The position numbers were made by a program, and so were the translations under genes. 64,000 nucleotides of DNA, from positions 248,001-312,000 of the forward strand of contig VWZX01001091.1 of assembly GCA_013399015.1 (NCBI GenBank), read 5' to 3'. Source of the DNA: Galbula dea. Taxonomy: Eukaryota; Chordata; Aves; Piciformes; Galbulidae. The notes beneath the pieces were generated by a model that was given only the letters and a program-made list of their open reading frames with translations, did not search any database and was not told where the DNA came from. Below are positions 48,680 to 61,700 of this stretch, in pieces (position 1 is the first letter of the stretch; each line of letters opens with the position of its first letter).

Positions 48680-48806
48680 CTGCGGGAAGCATAAGAAAAC
48701 ACTTCACAATCACTCTTTGCATCAGCTTGGACTGATACCATGCAGCGTGCCAAAGTCTTACCCGTTTCTTCTTCCGCCTGTTTTATCTCCGCCTGATTTC
48801 TCTCAT

Positions 48807-48903
48807 AGGAATAACTTAAGAGAACAAGGAAGGGCTGAATAGGAATAACTTAAGAGAACAAGGAAGGGCTGAATAGGAACAACTTAAGAGAACAAGGAAG
48901 GGA
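48807..48903. repeat. 34-bp minisatellite, about 2.9 copies
   Basis: Units begin AGGAATAACTTAAGAGAACA at 48807, 48841 and 48875. The first two are identical over 34 bp; the third has one change (AACAAC) and is incomplete. Lies about 130 bases upstream of E10a in transcript sense. Confidence 0.95.
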
Positions 48904-48939
48904 ATGGCACAGCCTAGTCATCTGGAGCAACCCAGCTGC

Positions 48940-49200
48940 AGGGCTCGTTGCGGCGGGGACTTTCACTACTCTACGGTGAATCATGCCTAATTAGTAATTT
49001 GGTTAAGCATCAGCAGAGGTCAAATATGCATTAAGGACGAAAATGACTGTAATAAATACACATGGTTTTAATAGTCTGAGGCGCACTGGGAAAGCCACTG
49101 TAATCTTCCCATTTCCAAATGCGCTTCCTGCCACCTTAATTAGGTCATCAGCAGGAGACTGTTCACGGAGATCTCTACGCCTCAGACACATTCAAGTATT
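48940..49200 (-). promoter_or_regulatory. Candidate conserved intronic element
   Basis: Unlike most of the intron, this block retains CpGs (GCGGCGGGG, TACGGT, GGACGA, GGCGCA, TGCGCT, TCACGG, TACGCC) and has two TAATTAG homeobox-type cores (near 48990 and 49137). No coding frame or repeat explains it. Inferred from composition only. Confidence 0.3.
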
Positions 49201-49433
49201 AGTTTACAGGGTTATCTTTTGGTTTCTTCCTCCTTTCTCTCTTTCTCATGCTTTCTTTCTGTCATTTTCCTTTCACTTTCTCAAAAGAGGGAGAAGTCAA
49301 AGCCAGGTTATCATTCAAACCAAAGCACAGCAAATCCAGCAGACTGCATTACAAACAAAACATTGGAGCAGCAATTTCTCAGGTTGTTCCACGCACACAG
49401 TTCACACAACCACAATGATAACTGTGCACCTAC

Positions 49434-49619
49434 CTTGATGGTGTGATTGGAGTGAGGTCTTTACCCATGGTCTGGATAACTCTTCTACCCCAGACCCAGA
49501 GACCCACACAGATCCCAACACCTCCATAAAACAGCAGCCAGACAGGAGTTGATGCTTCTTGCATTACACCACCTTGCACATAGATAAGCCAGAGAGCAAC
49601 AAGGGGACCAATAGCATTG
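49434..49619 (-). CDS. SLC20A2: SLC20A2 exon 9, membrane segments of second repeat
   Basis: On the minus strand, acceptor TTTTCTGTTTCTCCAG then C at 49619, completing the Ser codon started by E8 (AG|C), and donor AAG|GTAGGT at 49434/49433. The exon is 186 nt, starting and ending within split Ser codons. It encodes NAIGPLVALWLIYVQGGVMQ, then TPVWLLFYGGVGICVGLWVW and a cytosolic stretch GRRVIQTMGKDLTPITPS. With the preceding exon it completes GGNDVSNAIGPL, the duplicated PiT signature around the sodium and phosphate sites. The two hydrophobic stretches are membrane helices. It is the donor for either E10a or E10b, since both start with the base needed to finish its last codon. Confidence 0.96.
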
Positions 49620-49999
49620 CTGGAGAAACAGAAAAACAGCACTTGAGTTATAAAACCACAGATGATTGCCTTGAAAGAACTCTCTTATTTTCTGTGTGAT
49701 TTTTCTTCATCACATGTACAGCACTGCTCTGACTAGACCCTACAGGAAACACCTCTTCTCACTTGGAAAGGCTGCAGGGGACTCCTATCACGTTGCTTTT
49801 CTGGTCATCCCTTCATCACTGATAACTGTAGAGAATGCTGAGAGAGTTTCTCTGTTGGAAATCATTTCCTGAAAAGTCAAGAGTCTGTAAATACCTCATT
49901 ATGGCCATTCTGGGACAAAACCAGTATTTTCAGTACTGCACTGAAATGATCTCAAAATTTACCACTTCAAGAGCTCTGCATTTTTTAAAATTCAAGTAT

Positions 50000-50542
50000 C
50001 ACATTAGCTCTACCCTGGGGAGGCCACATCTGGAATATTGTGTCCAGTTCTTGCCCCCTCAGTTTAAGGATAGGGAACTGCTTGAAAGAGTCCAGTGCAG
50101 AGCCACAAAGATGATGCAGGGGCTGGAACATCTTCCTTCTGAGGAAAGGCTGAGGAAGCTGGGTCTCTTTAGCTTGGAGAAGAGGAGGCTAAGGGGTGAC
50201 CTCATCTCTGCTTTTAAATATGTGAAGGGTGTGTGTCAGGAGGATGGGGTCAGGCTCTTCTCAGTGAAGCCCAGTGACAGGACAAGAGGCAATGGCTGTA
50301 AGCTGAAGTATAGGAGGTTCCATGTGAATACAAGAAAATATTTTTTCCCAGTTGAGGTGCCAGAGCACTGGAACAGACTGCCCAGAGAGGTTGTGGAGTC
50401 TCCTTCTCTGTAGGTATTCAAAACCTGTCTGGATGTGCTTCTGTGTGACCTGGTCTAGGGAATCCTGCTGTGGCAGGGGGATTGGACTAGATGATCTTTG
50501 GAGGTCCCTTCCAGCTCCTAACATTCTGTGATTCTGTGATTC
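50000..50542 (+). mobile_element. CR1 LINE 3' fragment, open C-terminal frame
   Basis: Sense CR1 with reverse-transcriptase C-terminal residues LGRPHLEYCVQFLPPQFKDR, LFSLEKRRLRGDLISAFKYV and VPEHWNRLPREVVESPSL in one open frame. The 3' end is TCCCTTCCAGCTCCTAACAT and two ATTCTGTG octamers. Among the youngest-looking copies in the window. It is 5'-truncated and therefore inactive. Confidence 0.95.
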
Positions 50543-53500
50543 TTTTTGCAAAAAGGGAAATTAATGAACAAAATGACCATCACAGACAAGAAGATAGGAA
50601 TATAAGGTAGCCTGACAACCTATAATACTTGAAGGTATGACATTGTAGAGCTAGTTGGACTGGATCAGAGAGGAGTGAGACTTCTGACTGTTTATTCTAA
50701 AAAAAGCATGAAGTTTCTAGATATGAGAGTTAGAAGAAGACTTGAAAGCTGCTATCCAGTTACTTCAGAGGCTTAAATACTAGAAAGCAGGTGAGAACTT
50801 AGACATACTTTTTTTTTCCCCAGCTCCTTTGCTAAACTGAGTAGCTGCTTGCCCTCCTACGCAGCGTTTATCCACAAGAAAAAAAGCATAAGAAGTGAGT
50901 CAGTGCTGCACTTATGTGTAAATAATCATGAGAAGAGCAGAGCAAACCTGTCCAGTGTCATTCAAAAACTCTGAAAATCAGCAGGAAGCTGCCCTCTTTG
51001 TAAACTGATAAAGAGAGCAGGTCACAGCAAGCACTGCAGGCAGGATGGACAGCTATGCTCACCCTGCAGCCAGGACCAGCTAAATTTAGTTCTTGGTCTT
51101 GCTCCAAAGCACACAGATGAAGTAAGGGCCAGTTTTAATGTCAAATGTTGTGCAAACCAAGCCACAGTAACCAATAGTTAATCATATACTTGAATCCCAT
51201 CTTTATAAGATACAAGGTGTAGAGGCTGAGTCCTAATCACCAAGAGATGAGGGTCCTCAGTATTGCAAAGCTTGGAGCATCTAAGCAACATGAGACTCTC
51301 CTTCTTCCTCCTGGTCCTGGAGATAAATTGAGCTCTGAATCCTGAGAAGTGGTCCTGGAGCAAAGTAGCTAGGGAGGAATTTTCCCTTGTAAACACACAC
51401 AACAACAGTCAAGCTGCCAGGCAAATGGAAATACTTCAAAATGCTATTTGATATAAAAAGGAAGATTTTGAGAAAGATGCTGGAAATAAATCATTGAGCT
51501 AACATGGATAATAAAACCAAGTGGGTTTCAAGACACTGGGTAGCATGAAGAACTAACCAAGCTTTAAATAAAGAGGGATTTTCAGCAGCAAAAACACTTC
51601 CAAACTCTGGTCTGATACCATGCCTGAAGGTGCATTTGATTTGTTGAGTTTTTGCATGAGTGAAAGGCCCCTATGTGAAAAGTCCTTAGTGCCTAAATCC
51701 AAGAGTTATTTAACCTTCAAGGAAGAAGAGATTCTTATCAAAGCATTTCTAGCATTTTTAAGTTGACCAGCAACTTCTTTGCCAGTGCTTTCAGGTATAG
51801 ATTAAATTACTTGCACACTGAAGTGACTTATTGTGCATAGAAAAAACAAAGGCAATTCACTGTACCTTCAACTGATGGATGCAGAAGGATGTATAAATGC
51901 AACCAAAACATTGATCAGATGAACAAAGGGAAAATTGATCATCCCTTCTTATAGTGCTGTATGACACAGGGATAGCCTCCCTGTTGGAAATAACATGTAT
52001 TTTTGGAGTGAGTCCAGACACTGATTCCTGGCTGTTCTGAAGAGATTAAGGATGGTTATTTGTTAGTCCTAATATAAATGGGAAGACAGAAAAGGCTTCA
52101 AAAACTACAGCAGCAAACTATGCTCTTTTGTACCAAAATCCAGTTTTAATTATTTGTAAATGCTACACCTCTCTGAACCAACTAAGCTTAATCCTCAAGG
52201 AAAAGGTTATTTTCTTATTTGTGGCAATGGAAGACAAGGCAAAACTTTGCTGACTTATGCTCAGCCTTGGAGGATCTGAGTGGCTGAATCTGCCCAACAG
52301 ATCAAAAGAGATGACACAGAGCTGCCCACAGAGGCAGCACTTCTCATACCTTCCCTGTGGGAAAAGAAAGCAGACAGACACTGGATCCATATATGCTTGG
52401 AAAAGCAAAAAGGTAATTAACTATATTTTCATTTGTGGGTACTTGCATCACTGGTTATCTATACCAGAGAGACATTTCTCCTCTCCCTGTAAGCCACCTT
52501 CAATGAGACTTAAATATTCAGTTGCTAGGGACAGTGGCATCTCTCCACCTGAATACCTGCATGTGGCTACCAACAGCCAGCAAACTGGCAGTGCCTGTGC
52601 AGCCAGTGTCTCCAACCCACCATCATCCCAGCTCTTCAGAGACTTCCTCCAGCTTCTGAATTTGTTCAGCAGGTCCAGCCCCAGAGGCTGTGGTGTCAAC
52701 ACTTCCTGTGCCAATGGAGAACAGCTTGAGAAGAAGTCATTGGGCCTGTCCCACCAGAAATCTGCCAAAAGGTCACGATGAATGTGATTGACTCAAGAAC
52801 TGCAAAGACTAGGATCTTTGTACTGCATATGTCAGGTCTGAGGCATTACCATGTGTAGTCACCTGTCCCTGGGACTAGGAAGAGTTTATTGGGAGAAGAC
52901 AACCAGTCCCAACAATAAAGCAAGAGAGAAAAACAACACATGAAGAGAAAGTGTTGTTAGATAAGAGACTTTGCTTTGAGATCTCCTGTGGTTAATGGGT
53001 GTTTCCTACAGCTGAGTGACTAAGCTGATGAACCTCGAGGAGGCTGGCTAGACTGGGATGTGGCTTCTACAATATTGCCCACTGGTTCTATCTCATTTGA
53101 CTCAAGATATGACTAGCAGGAAAGCAGACCTCAAATCTTCCATGCAATTGGCTAAGGCTCATTTCACAAGTCTATTTTCAAGAAGTGATTTTCTCCTCCT
53201 CTCCCACGCAGCTCTTTAACTTGTCCTAACTAACACTCCCTTGTGCTGCAGCTCCAAGTCTTATTCCTGCTAGATCAGAAAGAGAAGAAAAAAGCCTGAG
53301 ATGGTCACACAGGGGGTCTGAACCCCTAACCACATCTATCTACATGTAAAACTGCCAATAGGTTCCTATGTAACTGAAGTGCTTTCAAGGATGTTACCAT
53401 ACTATTTAGCTATTTGGTTTAAAAGCCAAGATAAGCTATTGCTCTCCTGGTGCTTCTTCAGTTTTGTACACCTAATGCACATTTTTCCACTGAGCACAAG

Positions 53501-53729
53501 AGGATGGCCACTAGGAGCCAGTTTTAGGATGAATTTATAAAATGTTCTGGCATAAGAAGCCTAACTGCTGAGTCTACCTCTCATAAGTGTGTCCTCCATG
53601 TCCAGTATCTTTCACCATCTCTGCTGCCTCCACCAGCCCTGGCTACTCCCAGGTCACAGGACTTTGCAGCAGGGGTGGTGTGTAGGGGCTGCCTTCCCTG
53701 GAGGCATGATAGTTTAGGGCCCTTCACTA

Positions 53730-54200
53730 CAAGAAAGACATAAGAGGCATTGGAGCATGTCCAGAGAAGAGCAATGAGGCTGGTGAGGGGTCTGGAGAGT
53801 AAGTCTTATGAGGAGCAGCTGAGGGAGCAGGGGGTGTTTAGTCTGAGGAAGATGAGGCTCGGGGGGACCTCATCTCTCCCTACAAGTACCTGAAAAGAGG
53901 TTGTAGCAAGATGGGGGTTGGTCTCTTCTCCCTGCTTACCAGTGCTATGACAAGAGGAAATGGCCTCAAGTTGCACCAGAGCAGGTTTAGATTGGATATT
54001 AGGAAAAATGTCTTCACAGAAAGAGTTGTCAGGCACTGGCAGAGGCTGCCCAGGGCAGGGGTGGAGTCACCATCCCTGGAGGGGTTCAAAAAATGTATAG
54101 ATGTGGTACTCAGGGACATGGGTTAGTGGCATGGTGGTGACAGATTGACAGTTGGACTTGATGATCTGAGAGGTCTCTTCCAACCTTAGTGGTTCTGTGA
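53730..54200 (+). mobile_element. CR1 LINE 3' fragment
   Basis: Sense CR1: GCATGTCCAGAGAAGAGCAA, GAGGCTGGTGAGGGGTCTGG, AGATTGGATATTAGGAAAAA, TTGATGATCTGAGAGGTCTC, ending CCTTAGTGGTTCTGTGACC. Lies in the SLC20A2 intron. Confidence 0.93.
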
Positions 54201-57067
54201 CCCAGGATTAAATGCCATCTCCAGTAATGCTGGGACGTGCATACGTGTGTCACAGGGCCTTGCTGAAGTGCTGCTGAGTGTCTCTGAGGTGCTGTCTGAC
54301 CCCAGGATGATTCCACCAGCTCTTTCAGCTAACATGAATTGGCACAACTTCTCTTTTTCTGCTTGCTTGTGCCAGTTGAGAATCTGTCCCACACTATTTA
54401 TAAAGCTGTTGTGAAAGATAGCATTTGCCAGTGAATCTGAACTATAAATAGAGTTGGCTTCTCCTCTCCCCTGTGAGACAGATAGTATTACTGACAAAAC
54501 CCCCCAACACATTCAGCTATCATGAGACAGGCTTAGATTTTAGCCTTTCCCATGCATACACACATACATGCAGAGATTTTTAGGTACCTTTGGGTCACAA
54601 GTCCACTCCTTTCTCTGGAGGAACTTCTTGTTTTAAGTGAAAATTGAGTCTTTTTCAGGAATGGAAGAATGCAATCAGCTGACTGCTCTACTGCCAGAGC
54701 CCAAACTTGTCACAACATTTTACACACCTTGCTACTTCTTAATTTCAGGGGAGTAGTGAGTTGCTCAGAAACTAAAACAAATTGTATTTGAATGCTACTC
54801 TCTAAATAAGCTTTGTGTTGTCATCCACAATCTGCAGACTGTTTGATGCCCATGCTTTGACTCTCTGGCACCTGAAAAAGCAGATTGTGTTTTAGCTACT
54901 TTTTCTAGTTGAGGGAAAGAAGCTTGACACATACATTACCACTGATTAAAACTGAATGATGAGCAAAATACCCATCTGAGAAATCTAAATCAGGCTTCCA
55001 ATATTACACATATAATTACAAACCCCCAGTCATTTGACTATTTCCCAAACCAGGATTCCACAAGCAAGCTTTCTGCTGGGAAAATAAGTGGGATGGTATT
55101 TTTGCATATGCTGCAGTTCCACCTGGAGGCATCACCCAGCTGAGTAAGGGTGCCAGGAGGATAAACCCTTATGTATCACCAGGAAAAAAACCCATGTCCT
55201 AATCTCCAGAGATCTCTATCAAGAGAGTTTTATCCTAGTTCCAAGAATCAGACAGTTTTGAAACAGCACATAGCATATTACACATAGTGCAACCAACATG
55301 TGTCACAGCTGTGCCCTGGGAGGTGCAAGCCTTGGCTGCAGCAGTGAGTCAGGAAGGCTATGTATTTCTTCCTGCAGCCCATCTCTGCCTACTGTAAATG
55401 CTGACCCTATAGAGCCTGGAGGGTTGGGTCCATCCTCCCTCTCACCCACCCACATCAGCATTCTGCCAGCAAGCCCAGTCGTGCTCACAGCAGGATGGGG
55501 AGGGATTCCTGCACCCAGCAGAGCCTTCTGTTTCTTGCTGTCCTTCTTTAGCTGGCCTGCATGGCACAAGAAAGATGTCATGTACTGCACAATTAAGGAC
55601 ACAAGTGAAGATGCATATCTACTTGGGACACAGGCTGCACTACTGCACAGGATGGACTACTGTTAAAAAGGGAAGAAATCAGATTTCAGGCTGCTTTCAG
55701 TTATCATAATGGACAGATTAGCTTTCTAAATATTCTAAGTGATCTTGACTGCAGCTCTCAGGGAGGAAATAAGAAATACTCACTTTGTAATCCAGCCTTA
55801 TTATAGCTCCTTTGAACTTCTTATTTAGCCAGGAGACTGAAACCCACTAAGCTCTCTGTGTGCAGTGAGATACTGGCCATGTTCTGGCCCTTCCTCCCTT
55901 TAAGCCCATTGCATTTACTTTAGCAAGAGGGGAAAAGGTAAGTCTCACTGCTGTTTGTGTGCTCTGACCTAAACCTCCAGAGAAGTCTGTAGGGAGGGGA
56001 AAGGAGAATTTTCCACTCCCTGTATTTTGGGCAAGCAGGTATCTCCCAGTTGCACTTGCATTGCTTTGCTTAGCAATGAATTCCCTGTGTGGTTGGAGTT
56101 CAGTTGCCCTAAAAACACTGAGAGAATGTGCAGGAATATATGAAAAACATGAAACACTTTTACTATAGCTCTGAAATAGTTCCAAAGCTTGTCCTCAGCA
56201 ATGTATTTGGATAATAAGAGACCTTTGTCAAGGTTGTGCCATAAAGCTATCATCTGCATTACCTGCACACTAATACAAATGACCCCTTTTTTCCTATAAT
56301 ACCCAAGTATGAATACACAAGGGTAGTCCTGAAGTCCTCCATGTGAATCTTAACTAGAGCAGCCACATTCAAACCATTTACACAGCAGGAACTCAACAGA
56401 AGTGAGAACCCTTGCACAACTGGGAAAGGTCTGCAAGCAGCTTTCTCCTCCCTACAGCACTTACCAGCTAGACCTTGGCATGCACAGAGGTGGGCAAGCA
56501 GCATGGTTTGAGGTCACCCTGTTCACCCTGTCCTGCCACCATCATGATAATAATCTTCCTGCATGGCTGGAGTCTATGAGACACATCCAGGGCAGATGCC
56601 TGCTCCCACAAGCCAGAGCATGTGGCTCCTCCTGTCACCCACTGGGTTTGTCCTGTGCCAGGAGAAATGACAGCCTAAGGTGGACAGGTGGGTAGGAAGG
56701 GACAGAAGAGGCTACTCATTTATAGGAGAAGGAATTGGTATGAGAGAAGACTAAATACACACACAGAGAGGTGCACAGAGGCACAAGGCTCAGGCTTTTT
56801 TCAGAAGCATAAACAGGAGACTTTAATCAGCAAACCTCAGAATTACAGCACCTTTCTGTGGGTCATCCCACTTTGACTGTAAGAATTAAAGGAATAAGGA
56901 ACCTGAGAGGTTGCCTGAGTCAACAAAGCATCTTCCCATTTGCTTAGGTGGGCTGTGGGGCCAACACACCATTTGCTCATGGCTTTCTCATTCCCAACCC
57001 AGTAGCAAAACAGCCACAACCACTGTTGTGCTGAGCACAGGAGATAGTTCTTGTGTTAGCAGTCACA

Positions 57068-57515
57068 GAAACAGAGAATGACAGAATGGTTAAGGCTGGA
57101 AGGGACCACCAGAAGCCATCTACTCCAACCTCCCTGCTCTAGCAGGGTGCCCTAGAGGCACAGGATTGTGCCCAGATGGTTTTTGAATACCTCCAGAGAA
57201 GGAGACTCCCCAACCTTTCTGGGCAACCTGGTGCAGTGCCCTGGCACCCTCACAGGAAAGAAGTTCTTCCTCATGTTTAGGAGGAATTTCCTGTGTTCTT
57301 GTTTGTGCCTGCTGCCTCACATCCTATTGCTTGACACCATCCTGAGGAGCCTGGCTCCATCCTCTTGACACCCTCCTTCAGATACCTATATACATTGACA
57401 AGGTCTCCTCTTAGCCTCCTCTTCTCCATGCTAAACAAGCCCAGCTCCCTCAGCCTTTCCTCACAAGGGAGATGCTCCAGCCTCCTAATAATTTTTGTGA
57501 TGCCCAACAGCCCTC
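57068..57515 (-). mobile_element. CR1 LINE 3' fragment
   Basis: Reverse-complement CR1: AGAATGACAGAATGGTTAAG, GCTGGAAGGGACCACCAGAA, GCAACCTGGTGCAGTGCCCT. The minus strand keeps LEHLPCEERLRELGLFSMEK. Lies in the SLC20A2 intron. Confidence 0.93.
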
Positions 57516-58530
57516 ACCTCCAGGAACTAGTCAATTCAGACATGATCTCAGACCTCAAAATGCAGCATAAATCCTACAGCTTCAGCAGCTCTCTCACTAC
57601 CTGCATTTACACAGGCAGGCTGCTGTGGCTGCAGCACTAAGCTCTGGATCATCACCATTTCTGCTGAAAAACCCTACAGTGACAGAAAGTAAGCTCAGCC
57701 CAAGTCAACCATAGGTGCATATAATCCCAGCAAGCCCACAAAGCCCAGCCCTCCTGGCCTCTCTGGAAAGCTGGCTCTCAACAAGCATTTAGGAAGCTGG
57801 CAGTTCTCCTTGTGTCATGCTCCTGGCCCAGGGTTTTTTTTTCCATCCTGCTCTTTTTATTCCCCTGCTGCCCTTGCAGTGACCTGCTGTGCTCCCTTGG
57901 TGCTGGGTGCTGAGCCACTGGGCCCTGCTCACTTGGCGCCGCTAATTAACTTCAACAACAACATTTCTTTTTTTGCAGCAGCAGTTCTGCCCCAACACAT
58001 TTAGTTGGGATTTCAAATCCTTTAGATTTCATTCAGCCCATGGGCACCATGGGTGTCACAAGGCTCTTGGCCCAGCTTAGTTAGTCCCAGCCCTGGAAGG
58101 GCTCCAGCATCCTTGACAGACTGCATATAAGCTCTGTCACAGGAAGGGATGGTCTGAGCAAAACAGTCACCCAAATAAGGAGCTAGCATGACTCCCTGTT
58201 TCTTTTAATGCACAGCTGCCCCAGCCAGGACCCCAGCTGATGTCAGACTAAACATGAGCCCTGACTGCTCCAAACCTCTGCTCCTACAGCTAAGGTGGCT
58301 GGTATCTTACCATGCTAAAAAGCATCATCGTGGAAGAAACTGGGGTCCAGCTACCCTTATTATGAGTTAGTTCTACAGCTGAAAGCAAAATACTGATTTA
58401 AGTCTTCCAGGTCCAGGGGAAAAGCCTGGACAATGAAACAAGGGAGATCTCCAGATGATTTTTTGCCCACTGAAGCATTATCTAAACTATATGGGGCACT
58501 TCTGCTCCATAAAGTGTTTCTGAGCTGCAT

Positions 58531-58745
58531 CGCAGAATCATAAAATGTACTGAGCTGGGAGGGATCCGCAAGGCTCATCGAGTCCAACTTCTGTCTATGC
58601 ACAGGACAACCCCAAAAATGACAGCATGTGCTTGAGCATGCTGTCCAAATGCTTCTGGAATTCTGTCAGGTTTGGCCCTGTGACTACTTCCCTAGGGAGC
58701 ACGGTTCACAGTGCCATACTGTATGCTTCTTGCTTAAATGTGCTC
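58531..58745 (-). mobile_element. CR1 LINE 3' fragment
   Basis: Reverse-complement CR1: GCAGAATCATAAAATGTACT, GAGCTGGGAGGGATCCGCAA, ATCGAGTCCAACTTCTGTCT and the divergent ATGCTTCTGGAATTCTGTCA block. Older and more diverged than its neighbours. Confidence 0.85.
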
Positions 58746-61700
58746 TGAAACAGGTCAATCATTTAGCTACCTGCAGTTTTTAATTTTCACATTAGCTTTT
58801 AACTTTTCTCTCTTGGCTCCTCTTATCTGCTTCTGTCCCTTCAAGGAATACCAGCAAACAGAAAACATGGGAGAAGAGTGAGTTCCAGGATGGGGAAGGA
58901 AAATGTAGGAGGCAAGTCCAAAGAAAAAGATGTGGGCAATGCAGGTGCTGCCCCAAATCTATGAGTGAGGAGCTTAAACTCAAATGCAGAGGAAAGCAGG
59001 AATTTAATGACAGGATTCAAGGTTGAGGGAAAAAAATGGAGCAGCAGCTTGGCAGAAGTACCTAAAGAGAGCAGAAGGAGGGAGATAAAAAGATAGCAGC
59101 CTTGAGTGGAGGATGGATTGCCAAGGCTTGGTTTCTTAGGGAATCATGGACAGAAAGCCATGCTACCAGCTAGTCTGTGCTGCATTATTTTTAAAACAAC
59201 ACACTGCCTTTCAAGCTCTGCAGATCTTTATGCAACAGGCAGAGGAGCCAAAAGCCCAGTAAGAAGTCTTCTGCTCTGCTAGATAAAGACTGGCAAAACA
59301 TCTCTGCTGCATAATCTGCAGAATAGATATCTGCATCCCTAGAGTGTTTTATCTACTCAACCTTTCTGGTACACAAAGGCATCTTTAATTTGTATTGCTT
59401 AGCTGGAACTGGATACAATTGCAAGGATGGGTTCAGTTCCTACCCAGTCCTACACCTGTGAGCATCTTCTTGCATTGCCACCAGCTTTGACACAATGAAG
59501 CTAACTTGTTCTTTAGTTTTGCAATCACAGGAATTCAGCTTAAGAAGAGATTTTTGGAATAAACTGCATTTCATAAAATGCATGCTTGCTGGCAAATTTG
59601 GTTGTATCTCTGACAGAAGCAGAGATCTGCAAAATACAAAAAAATATGAATTTTCAGGACAGGATATTGACAAGGCAACCAAGCAGACCAAGTGCAGAAA
59701 ACTGGGAGAATTAGGCTGTAATATGCAACAAAGCATGCTGCACAGTCTAAACCATGTCTGTTATCCTGTCCAGCTCCTATCAACACCAAATTTGACTTGT
59801 GAATGGACTGCATCCTTACAGATCACTTCTAACAACCTCTGCTACCCTTGTCTCCTATGGAAAAGGCAAGTAGTGCTTGCCTAAACATGTGAATACTTGA
59901 GGAGTGTGTATTAGACACCACCTAGCAGGGGCACCTGCTGGGCTAAGGCTGTGAACTTTCTGCAGTGGTATTCCCCAGGGTACATTACAAGAAGTATCAG
60001 AAATTCATCCTTATTCCTATGTTCCCCTCAGCACTTGGTGCTGGGCACTTGCAGATCATGGGCACTGGCCTCCACAGAGCTTTGCTCTTGCTCAGTGTGG
60101 TCAGAGCAGAGGTCCTGATCAACAGAGACAATCTGAGAAGAAAGTTGCACTGCTACCATCAGATCCAGAAGATAAGGGGACCCTGGGCTCCTTCCTGGAG
60201 CCAGATCCCTGTGGATACAAAGGGAGTTATAACATGAGCAAGGACAAGAAGGCTTCTGAATTGCCAGGATGCTCAATAGATGGGGAAGGAAGAGATATGT
60301 TTGCAAGTAGTTTCAAGATAAGCTGCAAGTGAAATCAGGTTGCTGACAAGAGTGGGGCACAATAACCATTCTCCTTGCTGAGCAGGACAGTGTTTGCTCA
60401 GATGCCTAAGAAGGAGTATGAATGCTAGGAATGCTGCAAAGTCCTGCTGCAAATGCTGAGGCTGACACCGTTAGAGCACAGGTAAAGGGGAGGGTTTCAT
60501 CAGGAAGGGAACTCAGTACAAGCCCAGCTACAACCCAAATAAGGACCACTGCTTCAACAAGCAGCTTCTGAGTGGATTTCTTAGGGGACTTTATCATGAC
60601 ACAAGAAAGAGTGCCTACTAAATACCAAATGGATCACTCCAGGCCTAAGGAAGAGACACTTCAGCCAAATCCTGGAGGAAAAATATGCAATGTTCCCAGG
60701 AACAGAACAAAACCACACAAAGTGCCACTCAGCCATGTCACCAAGATGGTGAGGTGCAACAGGGCCCTGCACATGAAGGAATGTGAGAAGCAGATGAGGA
60801 ATGCGAGTGCAGATGAGGAAGGTGTAAAATCTCCATCCTCAGCCTACATCCTATGTCCCCTGGGCACAAAAGTCTTGTACTTCATGGAATAAAACAGAGC
60901 TGAGCCTTCAAAGGAAAAAAGGTTGGCAAATGAGTGAGTAAGGAGACGCTATTTTGTGAGGGTCTGACCAAGAAGACAGAGGGCAAAGAGATGCAGATAA
61001 ACATTTCTGAGGCCAAGATTTTGTTGTCAGCTGCCTGAGACAATATGAACACGAGAGAAGGACTCCTGGAGGATGACCCTTTTCCTTCCTTCCTGGGAAA
61101 TATGTTAATGCCATGGGATTTAATGACAGGCACACTTAAGCCAAAGAACTGAACAATAAATTCACTGGCTTCTTCCAAACTCAAGGAGCAACTCAACAGT
61201 GATAGCAGCTCTGGATAAAACTCCTCCTGGGGAGTACTGTGTACCACAACCATGCTAGGAGATGGGAAGCTTCTTCAGTTCTAAGGGAGGAGCCACAGCC
61301 CATGTCCCCTCTTCCAGCAGGGCATGTCTAGCGCTCCCGGGGGGTAGCTCCCCTTATCTCGGTAAGAGGACTGTGGCAGCTGAAGAAGTATGTCCAGCTT
61401 GTGAACTTCAGTAGGACTTTGATGTTAAGACTTGTTAGATTTTTCTGAGCTATTTAAGTGATACACTGCCTCACATGGTCCTAGACACCTGGAAAACTCC
61501 AAGCAAAAGATTGAGGAAAGGGAAGTCTCTAAGGGTTGCAGCAATCAAAATTAAGACAGGCTTCACCATGTCTTCTTTCACAAAGTTCCAAGAAATGAAA
61601 TTAATCTAATGACAAAAATAGTCTAAACCTCTCATTTGCTGATGGTCTCCAATCTTGCAGTTAAAATAGGCTATGAACTCTGCAGGGCTGGGCCTGCCCT

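Larger units (their letters stand above)
48680..49433 (-). other. SLC20A2: SLC20A2 intron between E9 and E10a
   Basis: A 754-nt intron. It contains a 34-bp minisatellite (48807-48903), a TGCATG site on the minus strand at 48740-48745 (about 60 nt before E10a) and a conserved-looking block at 48940-49200 with TAATTAG boxes and scattered CpGs. Confidence 0.7.

Noticed and set aside
50000..50542. CR1 open frame of 192 codons as an active gene
   Set aside because: Only the C-terminal end of a CR1 polyprotein is present; the copy is 5'-truncated and cannot be autonomous.
52257..52781. 174-codon open frame on the + strand inside an SLC20A2 intron
   Set aside because: The opposite strand is open too, no splice signals or known domain, and composition is unremarkable.
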